Shown: piece after piece, positions 1 through 7,722 of the stretch
How the letters are laid out: the number at the start of each line of letters is the position of its first letter
Numbering within the stretch: the first letter of the stretch is position 1
Assembly: GCA_022572105.1 (NCBI GenBank)
Contig: JACZWN010000009.1
Location: 1-29,394 of the forward strand
From: Pseudomonadota bacterium
GTDB lineage: Bacteria; Pseudomonadota; Alphaproteobacteria; Kiloniellales; J153
Reading direction: 5' to 3'
Length of the DNA: 29,394 bases
Made by a program: the position numbers and the translations under genes
Notes under the pieces: generated by a model
What the model was told of the DNA's origin: nothing
The model's database searches: none
The model's input: only the letters and a program-made list of their open reading frames with translations

Positions 1-194
1 CCGTCGCCTTCATCCGACTGGCGAGCATCAGGCTCATGCTCAGAAGGCTCACTCGTTATTGCTATCCTTCATGAACTTTCCGGACGGACTCTTAAGGGCT
101 TGCAGAGCAGGCGGTCTGCGCGGGCCGTTCCCGTCTGCCGATCCGCTCGGGATTACGGCGCGCGTCGAATCCCGCCCGCGCCGGCCAACACCAG
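1..194. other. Intergenic stretch, no gene recognised
   Basis: I see no convincing coding region here. Open frames are shadows without family resemblance. A short ATG-led frame on the minus strand begins at 37 and runs off the left edge, but it is too short to judge. A 7-bp hairpin (CGGGATT paired with AATCCCG) lies around 150-180, next to the inverted-repeat element that begins at 195. Confidence 0.4.
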
Positions 195-350
195 CGCTCC
201 TTGGTATAATACCAGTGAGCCCATGAACGGACACACGTGATCGCTCATCGGCAAGACGCCGCAAAGGCGGCGCCGCGCGATCACCCTTACCTCCGGCCGC
301 AAAAGTGCAAGAGTCCGTTCGTGCGCTCGTTGGTATTATACCAAGGAGCG
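195..350. repeat. 156-bp element with ~40-bp terminal inverted repeats
   Basis: The left end reads CGCTCCTTGGTATAATACCA from 195 and the right end (331-350) is its exact reverse complement. Similarity continues inward for about 20 more bases with mismatches, through GAACGGAC on both sides. The interior has no gene. The right end overlaps the leader of the next repeat unit (ATACCAA at 338), so the two repeats are nested or share ends. The shape is that of a non-autonomous MITE-like element. No transposase with matching ends is visible in the window. Confidence 0.6.
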
Positions 351-464
351 TTGATAATGACCCATAGAGACGGTTTCCCAAGGCTTTCGGCCAGGAGCGC
401 GTGGCGCGGCGATGCGGGGCATCGCAAGCCATGCGCGACGCAGCCCGAAAGCCTTGGGAAACCG
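338..464 (+). repeat. Structured repeat unit 1 (leader + stem + core)
   Basis: The leader is ATACCAA (338-344), six bases (GGAGCG), then TTGATAATGACCC (351-363) and ATAGAGA. A perfect 20-bp stem follows: CGGTTTCCCAAGGCTTTCGG (371-390) pairs with 445-464. Inside is a 49-nt core (393-441) that starts AGGAG, ends CGACGC and contains the hairpin CGATG/CATCG. Unit 2 (476-600, minus) is a head-to-head copy, and unit 3 lies at 21131-21263. No coding potential is apparent. It could be a structured RNA, a mobile repeat or both. Confidence 0.7.
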
Positions 465-475
465 CCGTTCCGGTC

Positions 476-600
476 GGGCAGGCGAACCGCCGGAGGGCGT
501 CGGAAAGCCTTGACGATGTCCCGCATCGCCCGCGGCTTCCCTCCTACCCGGCGGATCGCCCGCCCGATCTCTATGGGTCATTATCAAGGACCTTTGGTAT
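476..600 (-). repeat. Structured repeat unit 2, in the 3' flank of the methyltransferase gene
   Basis: Read on the minus strand, ATACCAA begins at 600 and shares its A with the TGA stop (602-600) of the methyltransferase gene. Six bases (AGGTCC), TTGATAATGACCC and ATAGAGA follow. The stem is formed by 548-565 and 476-493 (16 of 18 positions pair). The core is 497-545 (49 nt), with AGGAG and CGACGC ends and the CGATG/CATCG hairpin. About 30 of 49 core positions match unit 1 without gaps, whereas the stem sequence is unrelated to that of unit 1. It would be transcribed as the 3' UTR of the upstream gene if transcription continues past the stop. Confidence 0.65.
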
Positions 601-1373
601 CAAGCCTTGACCGCCCGATGGCTGGCGACGATGCCGCCGGCCTCGGCCTGGCTGGAGACACCGAGGAATCCGGTTTGCCCGAGCAGTTCGGTAATCTCCT
701 CCTCGGAATAGAACATCTCCACGGCCCGGACGAAATAATCCCGGCAGTTCAACGCCCCCGGGCCGCTGCGGAACGCCACCGCCGCCACCGTTATGCAAGC
801 CTTCAAATAGGCGCTGTACAGGGCGCCCACCAGCTTGCTTTCCGGCCGCAACATGTCGCAGTGGTGAAAGCGCCCACCGGGTTTGAGGACCCGGGCGATC
901 TCGGAAAACGCATCGAGGATGCGCAGATGCCGGGACGCCCATTGCACCGTGACCACGTCGAAGCTGGCGTCCGGAAACGGCAGCTGATGGGCGTCGCCGA
1001 TGACGGTCTCTATCTTTAGGCCGCGGGCACGCGCGAGCGCCCGGCCGACGTCCTGCATGGCCTCGCTCCGGTCCAAGGCGCAGACGCGGATCCTGGGCTG
1101 TTTTCGCAAGAGCCCCATGCCGACGGCGTTGGTGCCCGCGCAAAGGTCCAGGACCCGGTCGCCGGGCGCCACGTCGACGCCGGCGATGAACCGCTGGCGC
1201 CACCGGCCGCATAGCCCCAGACTGGCCACGTTGCTGGCGAAATCGTAATACGGCGCCACGTCCGAAAAGGCGTCGTCGAGCTTGTTCTGCCATACCCTGG
1301 AGAATTCATCCCGCCGCGCCCATTCCTTGCCGGAGACGTCGAGGGCAATATCCTCCGAACGCGCGTTTTCCAT
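600..1373 (-). CDS. UbiE/COQ5-like class I SAM methyltransferase
   Basis: The product is about 257 aa when started at the ATG at 1373; an in-frame ATG lies nine bases upstream, and the choice is not certain. It resembles the UbiE/MenG family, which C-methylates quinone precursors. The N-terminal segment AFSDVAPYYDFASNVASLG matches the family's helix before the Rossmann fold. The SAM-binding motif VLDLCAGTN is near residue 80, a GDAHQLPFPDASFDVV segment follows, and the end GGIVASHRAVKA matches the family's C-terminus. No other quinone gene is next to it, so it may be a paralogue acting on another small substrate. The stop codon is fused to the ATACCAA repeat leader, yet the C-terminus looks full length. 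Family is clear; substrate is not. Confidence 0.8.
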   Translation of the reverse strand: MENARSEDIALDVSGKEWARRDEFSRVWQNKLDDAFSDVAPYYDFASNVASLGLCGRWRQRFIAGVDVAPGDRVLDLCAGTNAVGMGLLRKQPRIRVCALDRSEAMQDVGRALARARGLKIETVIGDAHQLPFPDASFDVVTVQWASRHLRILDAFSEIARVLKPGGRFHHCDMLRPESKLVGALYSAYLKACITVAAVAFRSGPGALNCRDYFVRAVEMFYSEEEITELLGQTGFLGVSSQAEAGGIVASHRAVKA

Positions 1374-1674
1374 GACTCTCATCCCATTGAATTTGCGGAG
1401 CAACGGTTTCCGTGGCAAATCCCACGCGTGCCGGTCGAACCGCTGTTTTCGAAGCTTCCCATACCTTTGCGGGTTTTTTTACAATAGATCGACCGTGCCG
1501 GCATTGATTCATAACAGATTCCACGCCGCAGTCCGAGTCGCCCCGCACCGAAGCGGAAAACAGGGCCCTGGCCCCGCGCCCCGGGCGAGGACGCCGTGGA
1601 TGGCCCGGGGCGCCTTGCCTTAAGGCCGGGTCTCGTGGGACAGCTTGTCCGAACCGGCACGGAAGGGCTTAGGC
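1374..1674. other. Divergent intergenic region
   Basis: This region separates the minus-strand methyltransferase from the plus-strand reductase and should hold both promoters. An A/T-rich patch (1470-1520, with a run of seven T) stands out from the GC-rich surroundings. I could not fix a -35/-10 pair with confidence and see no gene remnant. Confidence 0.35.
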
Positions 1675-2595
1675 ATGAAAATCGCGGTCGTCGGCACCGG
1701 CGCCATGGGCTCGGTCTACGCGGCGCTGCTCGCCGATGCGGGCAACGAGGTCTGGGCGGTCGATACCTGGGCCGAGCACATCGACGCCATCAAGGCGGGC
1801 GGCCTGCGCGTCGAGGGCGCGAGCGGCGAGCGCACGGTGCGCATCGGGGCGACCACGGACCCGGCCGAGGTCGGCCTCTGCGATCTCGTCGTGATCGCGA
1901 CCAAGGCGCACGACGTCGCGGCGGCGGCGGCCTCGGTGGCCCCGATGCTGGGCGACCACACGCTGATCCTGACCATCCAGAACGGCGTCGGCGCGCCCGA
2001 GCGCATCGCCGCGGCGATCCGCTCGGACAACATCCTGAACGGCATCGCCGGCGGCTTCGGCGCCTCGATCGTGGGCCCGGGCCACGCCCACCACAACAAC
2101 ATGCAGCTGATCGCGCTGGCCGAGTTCGCGGGCCCGGCGACGCCGCGCCTCGAAACCGTCGCCCGGGTCTGGTCGGAGGCCGGCTTCAACGTGCGCGTCT
2201 TCGACGATGTCACCCGCATGGTCTGGGAAAAGCTGATTTGCAACGTCGCCTACTCCGGCCCCTGCACGGTCTCGCGGCGTACCCTCGGCGAGGTCCAGGC
2301 GAGCGGGCCGATGTGGGCGATCTCGGCGGGCTGCGCGACCGAGGCCTATAACGTCGCGCGCGCCCAGAACATCGACCTCTCCTTCGACGACCCGGTCGAG
2401 CACGTGCGCGCCTTCGGCGCCAAGATGCCCGACGCGCGCCCCTCCATGCTGCTCGATCACCTGGCCGGGCGCCACTCGGAGATCGATCACATCAACGGCG
2501 CGATCCCGGAAATCGGCGCCAAGTTCGGCGTCCCCGCGCCCTACAACGAGGTCGTGAGTTCGCTGGTGCGCGCGCTGGAGGAGGGGTTCGGGTGA
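1675..2595 (+). CDS. 2-dehydropantoate 2-reductase family protein (PanE/ApbA-like)
   Basis: A 306-aa NAD(P)H-dependent reductase. The start at 1675 is preferred because GGAAGGG lies just upstream and the product then begins directly with the Rossmann strand MKIAVVGTGAMGSVYAALL. The TIQNGVG segment near residue 100, the catalytic-type lysine in WEKLICNVAY near 186, and the late SEIDHINGAI segment with its glutamate match ketopantoate reductases. True PanE makes pantoate for coenzyme A synthesis, but the family has many members with other 2-oxo substrates. It sits 63 bp upstream of an aldo/keto reductase and an aminotransferase on the same strand, which suggests a catabolic or 2-oxoacid setting. 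Family firm, substrate open. Confidence 0.8.
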   Translation: MKIAVVGTGAMGSVYAALLADAGNEVWAVDTWAEHIDAIKAGGLRVEGASGERTVRIGATTDPAEVGLCDLVVIATKAHDVAAAAASVAPMLGDHTLILTIQNGVGAPERIAAAIRSDNILNGIAGGFGASIVGPGHAHHNNMQLIALAEFAGPATPRLETVARVWSEAGFNVRVFDDVTRMVWEKLICNVAYSGPCTVSRRTLGEVQASGPMWAISAGCATEAYNVARAQNIDLSFDDPVEHVRAFGAKMPDARPSMLLDHLAGRHSEIDHINGAIPEIGAKFGVPAPYNEVVSSLVRALEEGFG

Positions 2596-2658
2596 GGGCG
2601 GCGCTTGCGATGGCGGAAGTGCCTCGGCGGCCGAACACCACGAGGGGGAGGAATCTGC

Positions 2659-3612
2659 ATGAAATACCGCAACATGGGCGGCTCGGGCCTCAAGGTCTCG
2701 CTCGCCGGGCTGGGGTGCAACAACTTCGGCGCCCGCATCGACGCCGAGGCAACGCGCAAGGTGGTGGACGCCGCGCTCGATTTCGGCATCACCCTGTTCG
2801 ACAGCGCCGACATCTACGGCGCCGGCCGGTCCGAGGAGTTCCTCGGCCGCGCGCTCGGGAAGCGGCGCCACGACGCCGTCGTGGTCACCAAGTTCGGCCT
2901 GCCCATGGACCAGCGCGAGGACATCAACCGCGGCTCGCGGCGCTACGCCATCGCCGCCGTGGAGGCCAGCCTGAAGCGCCTCGGCACCGACTACATCGAC
3001 CTCTACCTGCTGCACACCCCCGACCCCCAGACCCCGATCGGGGAGACACTGGAGGCGATGGACGCGCTGGTCCGCCAGGGCAAGGTGCGCTACATCGGCT
3101 GCTCCAACTTCGCCGGCTGGCAGATCGCCGACGCCGACTGGCGCGCGCGCGTCGAGGGCCGCCAGCGCTTCGTCGCGGCGCAGAACGAGTGGAGCCTGCT
3201 GGAACGGAAGGCCGAGGCCGAGGTGGCGCCCGCCTGCGAGCGCTTCGGGCTCGGCATCATGCCGTACTACCCGCTCGCCTGCGGGTTGCTGACCGGCAAG
3301 TACCGGCGCGGCGCGGCGCTCCCCGAGGGCACCCGCCTGGCCAAGGTCGGCGAGAGCTATTATCCGGGGCTGCTGTCGGCGCGGAACTTCGCCAAGGTCG
3401 AGGCGCTCGAGGCCTGGGCCGGCGCGCGCGGCCACACGCTGCTCGAGCTGGCGCTGGCCTGGCTGGCGAGCCGCCCGGTCGTCGCCACGGTGATCGCCGG
3501 CGCGACCACGCCCGAGCAGATCGAGGCCAACGCCGCCGCCGTCACCGGCTGGACCCTGGACGCCGACGAGCTGGGCGCGCTCGACGCGGTCTTGGAAGAC
3601 GCCGAGGAGTGA
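2659..3612 (+). CDS. Aldo/keto reductase
   Basis: A 317-aa TIM-barrel NADP-dependent oxidoreductase. The start at 2659 follows a strong ribosome binding site (GGGGGAGG). The catalytic tetrad is visible: Asp and Tyr in DSADIYGAGRSEE, Lys in VVTKFG, and His in LYLLHTPD. The YIGCSNFAGWQI segment, the NEWSLLER segment and the C-terminal IAGATTPEQIEANAAA cofactor-loop region match the family. It lies 63 bp after the PanE-like gene and about 110 bp before the aminotransferase, so the three may be co-transcribed. Substrates of this family (aldehydes, ketones, sugars) cannot be told from sequence alone. Confidence 0.88.
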   Translation: MKYRNMGGSGLKVSLAGLGCNNFGARIDAEATRKVVDAALDFGITLFDSADIYGAGRSEEFLGRALGKRRHDAVVVTKFGLPMDQREDINRGSRRYAIAAVEASLKRLGTDYIDLYLLHTPDPQTPIGETLEAMDALVRQGKVRYIGCSNFAGWQIADADWRARVEGRQRFVAAQNEWSLLERKAEAEVAPACERFGLGIMPYYPLACGLLTGKYRRGAALPEGTRLAKVGESYYPGLLSARNFAKVEALEAWAGARGHTLLELALAWLASRPVVATVIAGATTPEQIEANAAAVTGWTLDADELGALDAVLEDAEE

Positions 3613-3721
3613 TCGGCCGCTTCCCCGTGATTTTCGTAAGGATGGCTGGACAACGCCTCCGGCTTGGGAAAGGATCGCGGCTACCGGTATTACCCCCGAT
3701 CATCATGAGGAATCCACCGAG

Positions 3722-4909
3722 ATGACCGTCCGAAACGGCCGCGAATTCCTGAGCATTCCGGGCCCGACCACCGTGCCCGACGAGGTCTTGAGCGCCATGC
3801 ACCGCCCGGCGATAGAGATCTATTCGGGCGCGCTGGAGGATATCACGACCAGTTGTCTCGAGGACCTGCGCCGGGTATTCCGCACCCGAGGCCGGACCTA
3901 CATCTACGCGGCCAACGGCCACGGCGCCTGGGAAGCGGCCTTGGTCAACGTGCTGTCCCGGGGCGACAAGGTCCTGGTCCTGGAAAGCGGGATCTTCGCC
4001 CTCGGTTGGGGCGAGATGGCGGCCATGCTCGGCGTCGAGGTGGAACGGCTGCCCGGCGACTGGCGCCGCGCCGTCGATCCGGCGGCGGTCGAGGCCCGTC
4101 TGCGCGAGGACAAGGCGGGCGAGATCAAGGCGGTGCTGGTCGTGCAGGTCGATACCGCATCCGCCGTGGTCAACGATATTCCCGCCATCCGCAAGGCCAT
4201 GGACGCGGCCGGGCACCCGGCGTTGCTGATGGCGGATGCCATCGCCTCCCTGGGGACCATGGTGTTCGAGATGGACGACTGGGGCGTGGACGTCGCCGTC
4301 ACCGGCTCGCAGAAAGGATTGATGACGCCGCCGGGCTTGAGCTTCGTCGCCGCCGGCGACAAGGCGGTGGCGGCACACCAGAACGCCGGGCTGCGCACCC
4401 GCTACTGGGACTGGACCGTGCGCGAGGGCGATCTGCATTACCACAAATACTGCGGCACCCCGCCGGAACACATGCTGTTCGCTTTGCGCAAGGCCCTCGA
4501 CCTGCTGTTCGAGGAAGGCCTCGAGAACGTCTTCGAGCGCCATCGCCTGCTGGCCGAAGCCGTGCGCCGCGCGGTCGGGGTCTGGGCCAAAGACGGGGCA
4601 TTGGAGTTCAACGTCACCGAGCCCGCCGAGCGGGCCGATGCCGTGACCACGGTGCTGATGAACGACGGCCGCGACCCCAAGTCGCTGCTCGATTACTGCG
4701 ACCGGAAGTGCGGCGTGGTGCTGGGTATCGGGATCGGCGACTCGAGCGGCAAGGCCTTCCGCATCGCCCATATGGGCCACATCAACGCGCCCATGATCCT
4801 GGGCACGCTCGGCGTCGTGGAAATCGGCCTGGGCGCGCTCGGCATCCCCCACGGCAAGGGCGGGGTCCAGGCCGCCATCGACTGGCTCGCCCAATCGGTG
4901 CCGGCCTGA
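3722..4909 (+). CDS. Class V PLP aminotransferase, alanine/serine-glyoxylate type
   Basis: A 395-aa fold-type I PLP enzyme. It opens with FLSIPGPTTVPDEVLSAMHR, typical of the serine/alanine-glyoxylate aminotransferase group (AGAT/SGAT, also phosphonate transaminases). The YIYAANGHGAWEAALVN segment binds the cofactor phosphate, DAIASLG holds the PLP aspartate region, and the Schiff-base lysine lies in TGSQKGLMTPPGL near residue 200. GAGGAATCCACC lies upstream of the start. The likely reaction is transamination of glyoxylate or another small 2-oxoacid. The TGA stop shares its A with ATACCAA, and only 28 bp separate it from the convergent epimerase gene. Confidence 0.85.
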   Translation: MTVRNGREFLSIPGPTTVPDEVLSAMHRPAIEIYSGALEDITTSCLEDLRRVFRTRGRTYIYAANGHGAWEAALVNVLSRGDKVLVLESGIFALGWGEMAAMLGVEVERLPGDWRRAVDPAAVEARLREDKAGEIKAVLVVQVDTASAVVNDIPAIRKAMDAAGHPALLMADAIASLGTMVFEMDDWGVDVAVTGSQKGLMTPPGLSFVAAGDKAVAAHQNAGLRTRYWDWTVREGDLHYHKYCGTPPEHMLFALRKALDLLFEEGLENVFERHRLLAEAVRRAVGVWAKDGALEFNVTEPAERADAVTTVLMNDGRDPKSLLDYCDRKCGVVLGIGIGDSSGKAFRIAHMGHINAPMILGTLGVVEIGLGALGIPHGKGGVQAAIDWLAQSVPA

Positions 4910-4934
4910 TACCAAGGAGCGTTGATACTGACCC
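4907..4934 (+). repeat. Leader-only copy of the ATACCAA repeat, filling a convergent gap
   Basis: ATACCAA (4909-4915), GGAGCG, then TTGATACTGACCC (4922-4934) match the leader of unit 1 with one change. It begins inside the stop codon of the aminotransferase gene and nearly reaches the stop codon of the epimerase gene (4938-4940), so the repeat is essentially the whole intergenic gap. No core or long stem follows. Confidence 0.65.
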
Positions 4935-4937
4935 TTT

Positions 4938-5867
4938 TCATGGGAGCAAACTGGCGCGCCGGTGTTCCGCGACGACCGAGTTCCAGTCGCCTTCGGGCGC
5001 CCAGCCGAGCTCGCCCCGGGTGCGGGAGATGTCGAGGACGCTGGCGTAAGGATCGCTCGCGTAGAGCGCGGGATCGCGGATCTCGGGCAGCCGTCCGTAG
5101 ACCGCCTCCAGGCGCTTCAGGGTCTCCTCCCGGCCGATCGAGTCGACGGCGCTGACGTTGAACACGTCGAACCCCGCGCCGTCGTGGTCGAGCGCCATGC
5201 GGAAGCAGCGCGCCGCGTCCTTCGAGCGCACATAGGTCCGGGTCGCCGAAAGCGCGCCGTAGGGCGCGGCACCGTCGGCTCCGAGCGCCCCGTCCGGGGG
5301 ATCGCCATCGGGATCGGCCAGATCGAGTTGGGCCAGGATCGCGGCTTCGCGCTCCGGGCGAACGATCAGCGTCGGGCGCAGGCAGACGATGGCGAGGCGG
5401 CCGCGGCGGACGAAATGCCGGGCCACCGTTTCGATCGCCTCTTTACTGAGGCCGTAGGTGCCCGTGGTGCGCAGCGGATGGCCTTCGTCGACCGGCAGGT
5501 AATCGGGCATCCGGTCGCGCCCGATGCCCAGCGCGGCGGTGCTGGAGGCGACCACGACCTTGCGCAGGCCGGCTTCCTCGGCGGCGTGGAGCACGTTCCA
5601 CGCGCCCTGAACGTTGGTTTCGAAATAGTCCTTGTCGCGTTCGGCATTGCCGTCGTCGATGCCGGCCAGGTGAATCATGGCGTCCTGGCCCGCCAGGGCC
5701 GCGCGCACGCGCTCCAGATCGAGAATGTCGGTCTCGACGTAGGGCACGTCCTGGCTGGGCGCCTTGAGGTCGAGCACGCTGGCCGCGCAGATGTCCTTCA
5801 ACTCGTCGACGACGAAGCGGCCCAACAGGCCGCTGCCGCCGGTCACGATCACGCGCTCGAAACGCAT
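4938..5867 (-). CDS. NAD(P)-dependent epimerase/dehydratase (extended SDR)
   Basis: A 309-aa extended short-chain dehydrogenase. The nucleotide-binding motif TGGSGLLGRFVV is at residues 10-21. SSTAALG supplies the serine, and the catalytic pair is in YGLSKEAIE (Tyr and Lys near 145-149). The C-terminal part ends with ISRTRGELGWAPEGDWNSVV, typical of nucleotide-sugar epimerase-like enzymes. GAGGGAAGAATGGG precedes the ATG. No other sugar-biosynthesis genes are nearby, so it may act on a non-sugar carbonyl. It is transcribed towards the aminotransferase gene. Confidence 0.85.
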   Translation of the reverse strand: MRFERVIVTGGSGLLGRFVVDELKDICAASVLDLKAPSQDVPYVETDILDLERVRAALAGQDAMIHLAGIDDGNAERDKDYFETNVQGAWNVLHAAEEAGLRKVVVASSTAALGIGRDRMPDYLPVDEGHPLRTTGTYGLSKEAIETVARHFVRRGRLAIVCLRPTLIVRPEREAAILAQLDLADPDGDPPDGALGADGAAPYGALSATRTYVRSKDAARCFRMALDHDGAGFDVFNVSAVDSIGREETLKRLEAVYGRLPEIRDPALYASDPYASVLDISRTRGELGWAPEGDWNSVVAEHRRASLLP

Positions 5868-5929
5868 CCCATTCTTCCCTCTCCGGCCGGCTGCCGCTTT
5901 TGGAAATCTCCCCGCGACCGACCGCGCCG

Positions 5930-6061
5930 CGCCTTGCCCGGGCGCCCGACGCCCAGGCGTCGATGGCTCTCGTCGACGACCAGGTGGTTGAGATAGCTGC
6001 GGGCAGCCGCCCGAGTCCGCGGGTGGCGTTCCCCGAGTCCAGGGGCGCGAGCCAAGCCCAA
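5930..6061 (-). pseudogene. GNAT acetyltransferase remnant
   Basis: The minus strand encodes YLNHLVVDESHRRLGVGR (about 5939-6000), which matches motif A of GNAT N-acetyltransferases, where the R-x-x-G-x-G-type loop binds the acetyl-CoA pyrophosphate. The residues before and after do not continue the fold, and there is no room for the rest of a ~150-aa domain before the epimerase start. I read it as a decayed fragment. The call rests on one motif. Confidence 0.45.
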
Positions 6062-6075
6062 CTACATCAGTTTCC

Positions 6076-6120
6076 CGGGCATCAGTTCGCCGGGCATCAG
6101 TTCGCCGGGCATCAGTTCTG
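6076..6120. repeat. Three 15-bp tandem repeats at the stop of the TPR gene
   Basis: CGGGCATCAGTTCGC is repeated at 6076 and 6091 and, with the last two bases changed, at 6106. On the minus strand each unit carries AACTGATGCCCG. Because 15 is a multiple of three, each unit provides an in-frame TGA, so the TPR gene has three successive stops. The pattern suggests slippage at the gene end. Confidence 0.75.
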
Positions 6121-7449
6121 GGGGGCGTGCTTGGCCTGGATCGCCTTGGCCCGGGCGTGCTGTTTCGCCGCTTCGCTGTAGTACCCGGTCTTTTGCAGCA
6201 AGGTCGCGTAGTTCTCCAGGCTTTGGCCGACCAGCGGATGCTCGGGCCCGAGCGACTTTTCCAGGATGGCGACGGACCGCACGATCAGGCGTTTCGCTTC
6301 GGCGTACTTGCCCTGGGCGTGGAACAGTACCGCCAGGTTACCGAGGCTCTTGCCCACGTCCGGGTGCTCCGGGCCGAGCGCCTTCGTCTCGATCGCCAGC
6401 GCGCGCTCGTAGAGCGGTTCGGCCTCGGCGTAACGGCCCTGGGCGCGGTACAGAACCGCCAGGTTGCTGAGGCTCTTGGCCACGTCCGGGTGCCCGGGTC
6501 CGAGCGCCTTCTCCCAGATCGCCCGCGCGTGCTTGTAGGGCAGGCCGGATTTGGCGGGTCGGCCCAGGGCGTCCCGGAACAGGGCCATGTTGTTGACGCT
6601 GGTGGCGACATCGGGGTGCGCGAGCCCGAGCGCCTTCTCGCGGATCCCCAGCGCGCGCCTGTAGAGCGGCTCGGCCGCGGCGTAGCGGCCCTGGGCATGG
6701 TAGACCTCGGCCAGGCCGTTCAGGCTCGTGGCCACGTCCGGATGCCCGGGTCCGAGCGCCTTCTCCCGGATCGCCAGGGCGCGCCTGTGGGGCGGCACGG
6801 CGTCGGCGTAGCGGCCCTGGGCCTGGTAGAGAAGCGCCAGGTTGTCCAGGCTCGTGGCCACGTCCGGGTGCTCGGCGCCCAGCACCTTCTCGCGGATCGC
6901 CAGCGCGCGCCTGTGCAGCGGCTCGGCCGCGGCATAGTGGCCTTGGACCTGGTAGACCAGGGCCAGGTTGTTCAGGCTCGTGGCCACGTCCGGGTGCTCG
7001 GGTCCCAAGGCCTTCTCGCGGATCGCCAGCGCGCGCCGGTGTAGCGGCTCGGCCGCGGCGTGCCTGCCCCGGGCATTGTAGAGCCCGGCCAGGTTGCCGA
7101 GGGCCGTGGCCACGGCCGGGTGCGCCGGCCCGAGCGCCTTCTCCTCGATCGCCAGGGCGCGCTTGTAGAGCGGCTCGGCCTCGGCGTAACGAGCCCGGGT
7201 GTGCTGGAGCCCCGCCAAATTATTGAGCAGGGCCGCGGTGGTCCGCGCGTCGGGGCCGAACTCGCGCTCGCCCAGCTTCAGCGCCTTCTCAGCGAAGGGA
7301 AGCGCTTCCTCGTAGCGGGCCTCGGCATACAACTCGGCGAAGCGATCGCTTGCCCTGGTCAACTCCGGAGACTGCCCGCCGGCCGCGCCGGACCCAGGCG
7401 CCAGGCACAGCAGCCCGGCCAGCAGCCATTTCGTCTTGTTCGAGGTCAT
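6112..7449 (-). CDS. Exported TPR protein of the kinesin-light-chain-like type
   Basis: A 445-aa protein. The first ~25 residues (TSNKTKWLLAGLLCLAPGSGAA) form a signal peptide, so it should act in the periplasm or beyond. The rest is about ten TPR units of roughly 42 residues with the recurring pattern AEPLYRRALAIREKALGPEHPDVATSLNNLA, split by residues such as GRYA. This is the TPR_10/TPR_12 (kinesin light chain) arrangement. Units two to five are very alike at the DNA level, a sign of recent internal duplication. One unit (around FRDALGRPAKSGLPYKHA) is divergent. GGGAGG precedes the start. It is probably a protein-interaction scaffold; partners are unknown. Confidence 0.85.
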   Translation of the reverse strand: MTSNKTKWLLAGLLCLAPGSGAAGGQSPELTRASDRFAELYAEARYEEALPFAEKALKLGEREFGPDARTTAALLNNLAGLQHTRARYAEAEPLYKRALAIEEKALGPAHPAVATALGNLAGLYNARGRHAAAEPLHRRALAIREKALGPEHPDVATSLNNLALVYQVQGHYAAAEPLHRRALAIREKVLGAEHPDVATSLDNLALLYQAQGRYADAVPPHRRALAIREKALGPGHPDVATSLNGLAEVYHAQGRYAAAEPLYRRALGIREKALGLAHPDVATSVNNMALFRDALGRPAKSGLPYKHARAIWEKALGPGHPDVAKSLSNLAVLYRAQGRYAEAEPLYERALAIETKALGPEHPDVGKSLGNLAVLFHAQGKYAEAKRLIVRSVAILEKSLGPEHPLVGQSLENYATLLQKTGYYSEAAKQHARAKAIQAKHAPQN

Positions 7450-7464
7450 CGAGCCAGCCTCCCT

Positions 7465-7500
7465 GTGCCTGGTGGGAACGTCGTGCCTGGCGGGAACGTC
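7465..7500. repeat. Two 18-bp tandem repeats upstream of the TPR gene
   Basis: GTGCCTGGTGGGAACGTC (7465-7482) is followed by a copy with a single change (7483-7500). It lies just upstream of the TPR start in the divergent promoter region, where a protein could bind both copies, although simple duplication is equally likely. Confidence 0.6.
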
Positions 7501-7558
7501 GTTCGCCCAATCCAGTATATCAGAACCGGGGCCCGATGACTGTCACGACATTTGTGGA

Positions 7559-7582
7559 TAATACCAAGGAGGGCTGATAAGG
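7559..7582 (+). repeat. Degenerate ATACCAA leader copy
   Basis: TAATACCAA (7559-7567), GGAGGG, then CTGATAAGGAC resemble the repeat leader with several changes. It lies in the divergent region between the TPR and ThDP-enzyme genes and is not attached to a stop codon. No core follows. Confidence 0.5.
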
Positions 7583-7722
7583 ACATCCGGCCCGGGAGCC
7601 GGGGCGCGACGGGCGCGACTCGACCCGGCGGGATTCAGTTTCTAAGATGGCGCCTCCGCGGAACGGCCGTCACCACACACGTGACAATGGGCAAGTCCGG
7701 GTCAAAAAAAGAGAGGTCACGA

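Noticed and set aside
1..37. Possible N-terminus of a minus-strand gene (MSLMLASRMKAT) leaving the window on the left
   Set aside because: Only 12 codons are visible and there is no clear ribosome binding site; chance is as likely.
1669..3435. 588-codon open frame on the minus strand opposite the PanE-like and aldo/keto reductase genes
   Set aside because: Its Ala/Arg/Gly-rich translation has no family similarity and it mirrors two well-supported plus-strand genes; it is a GC-driven shadow frame.
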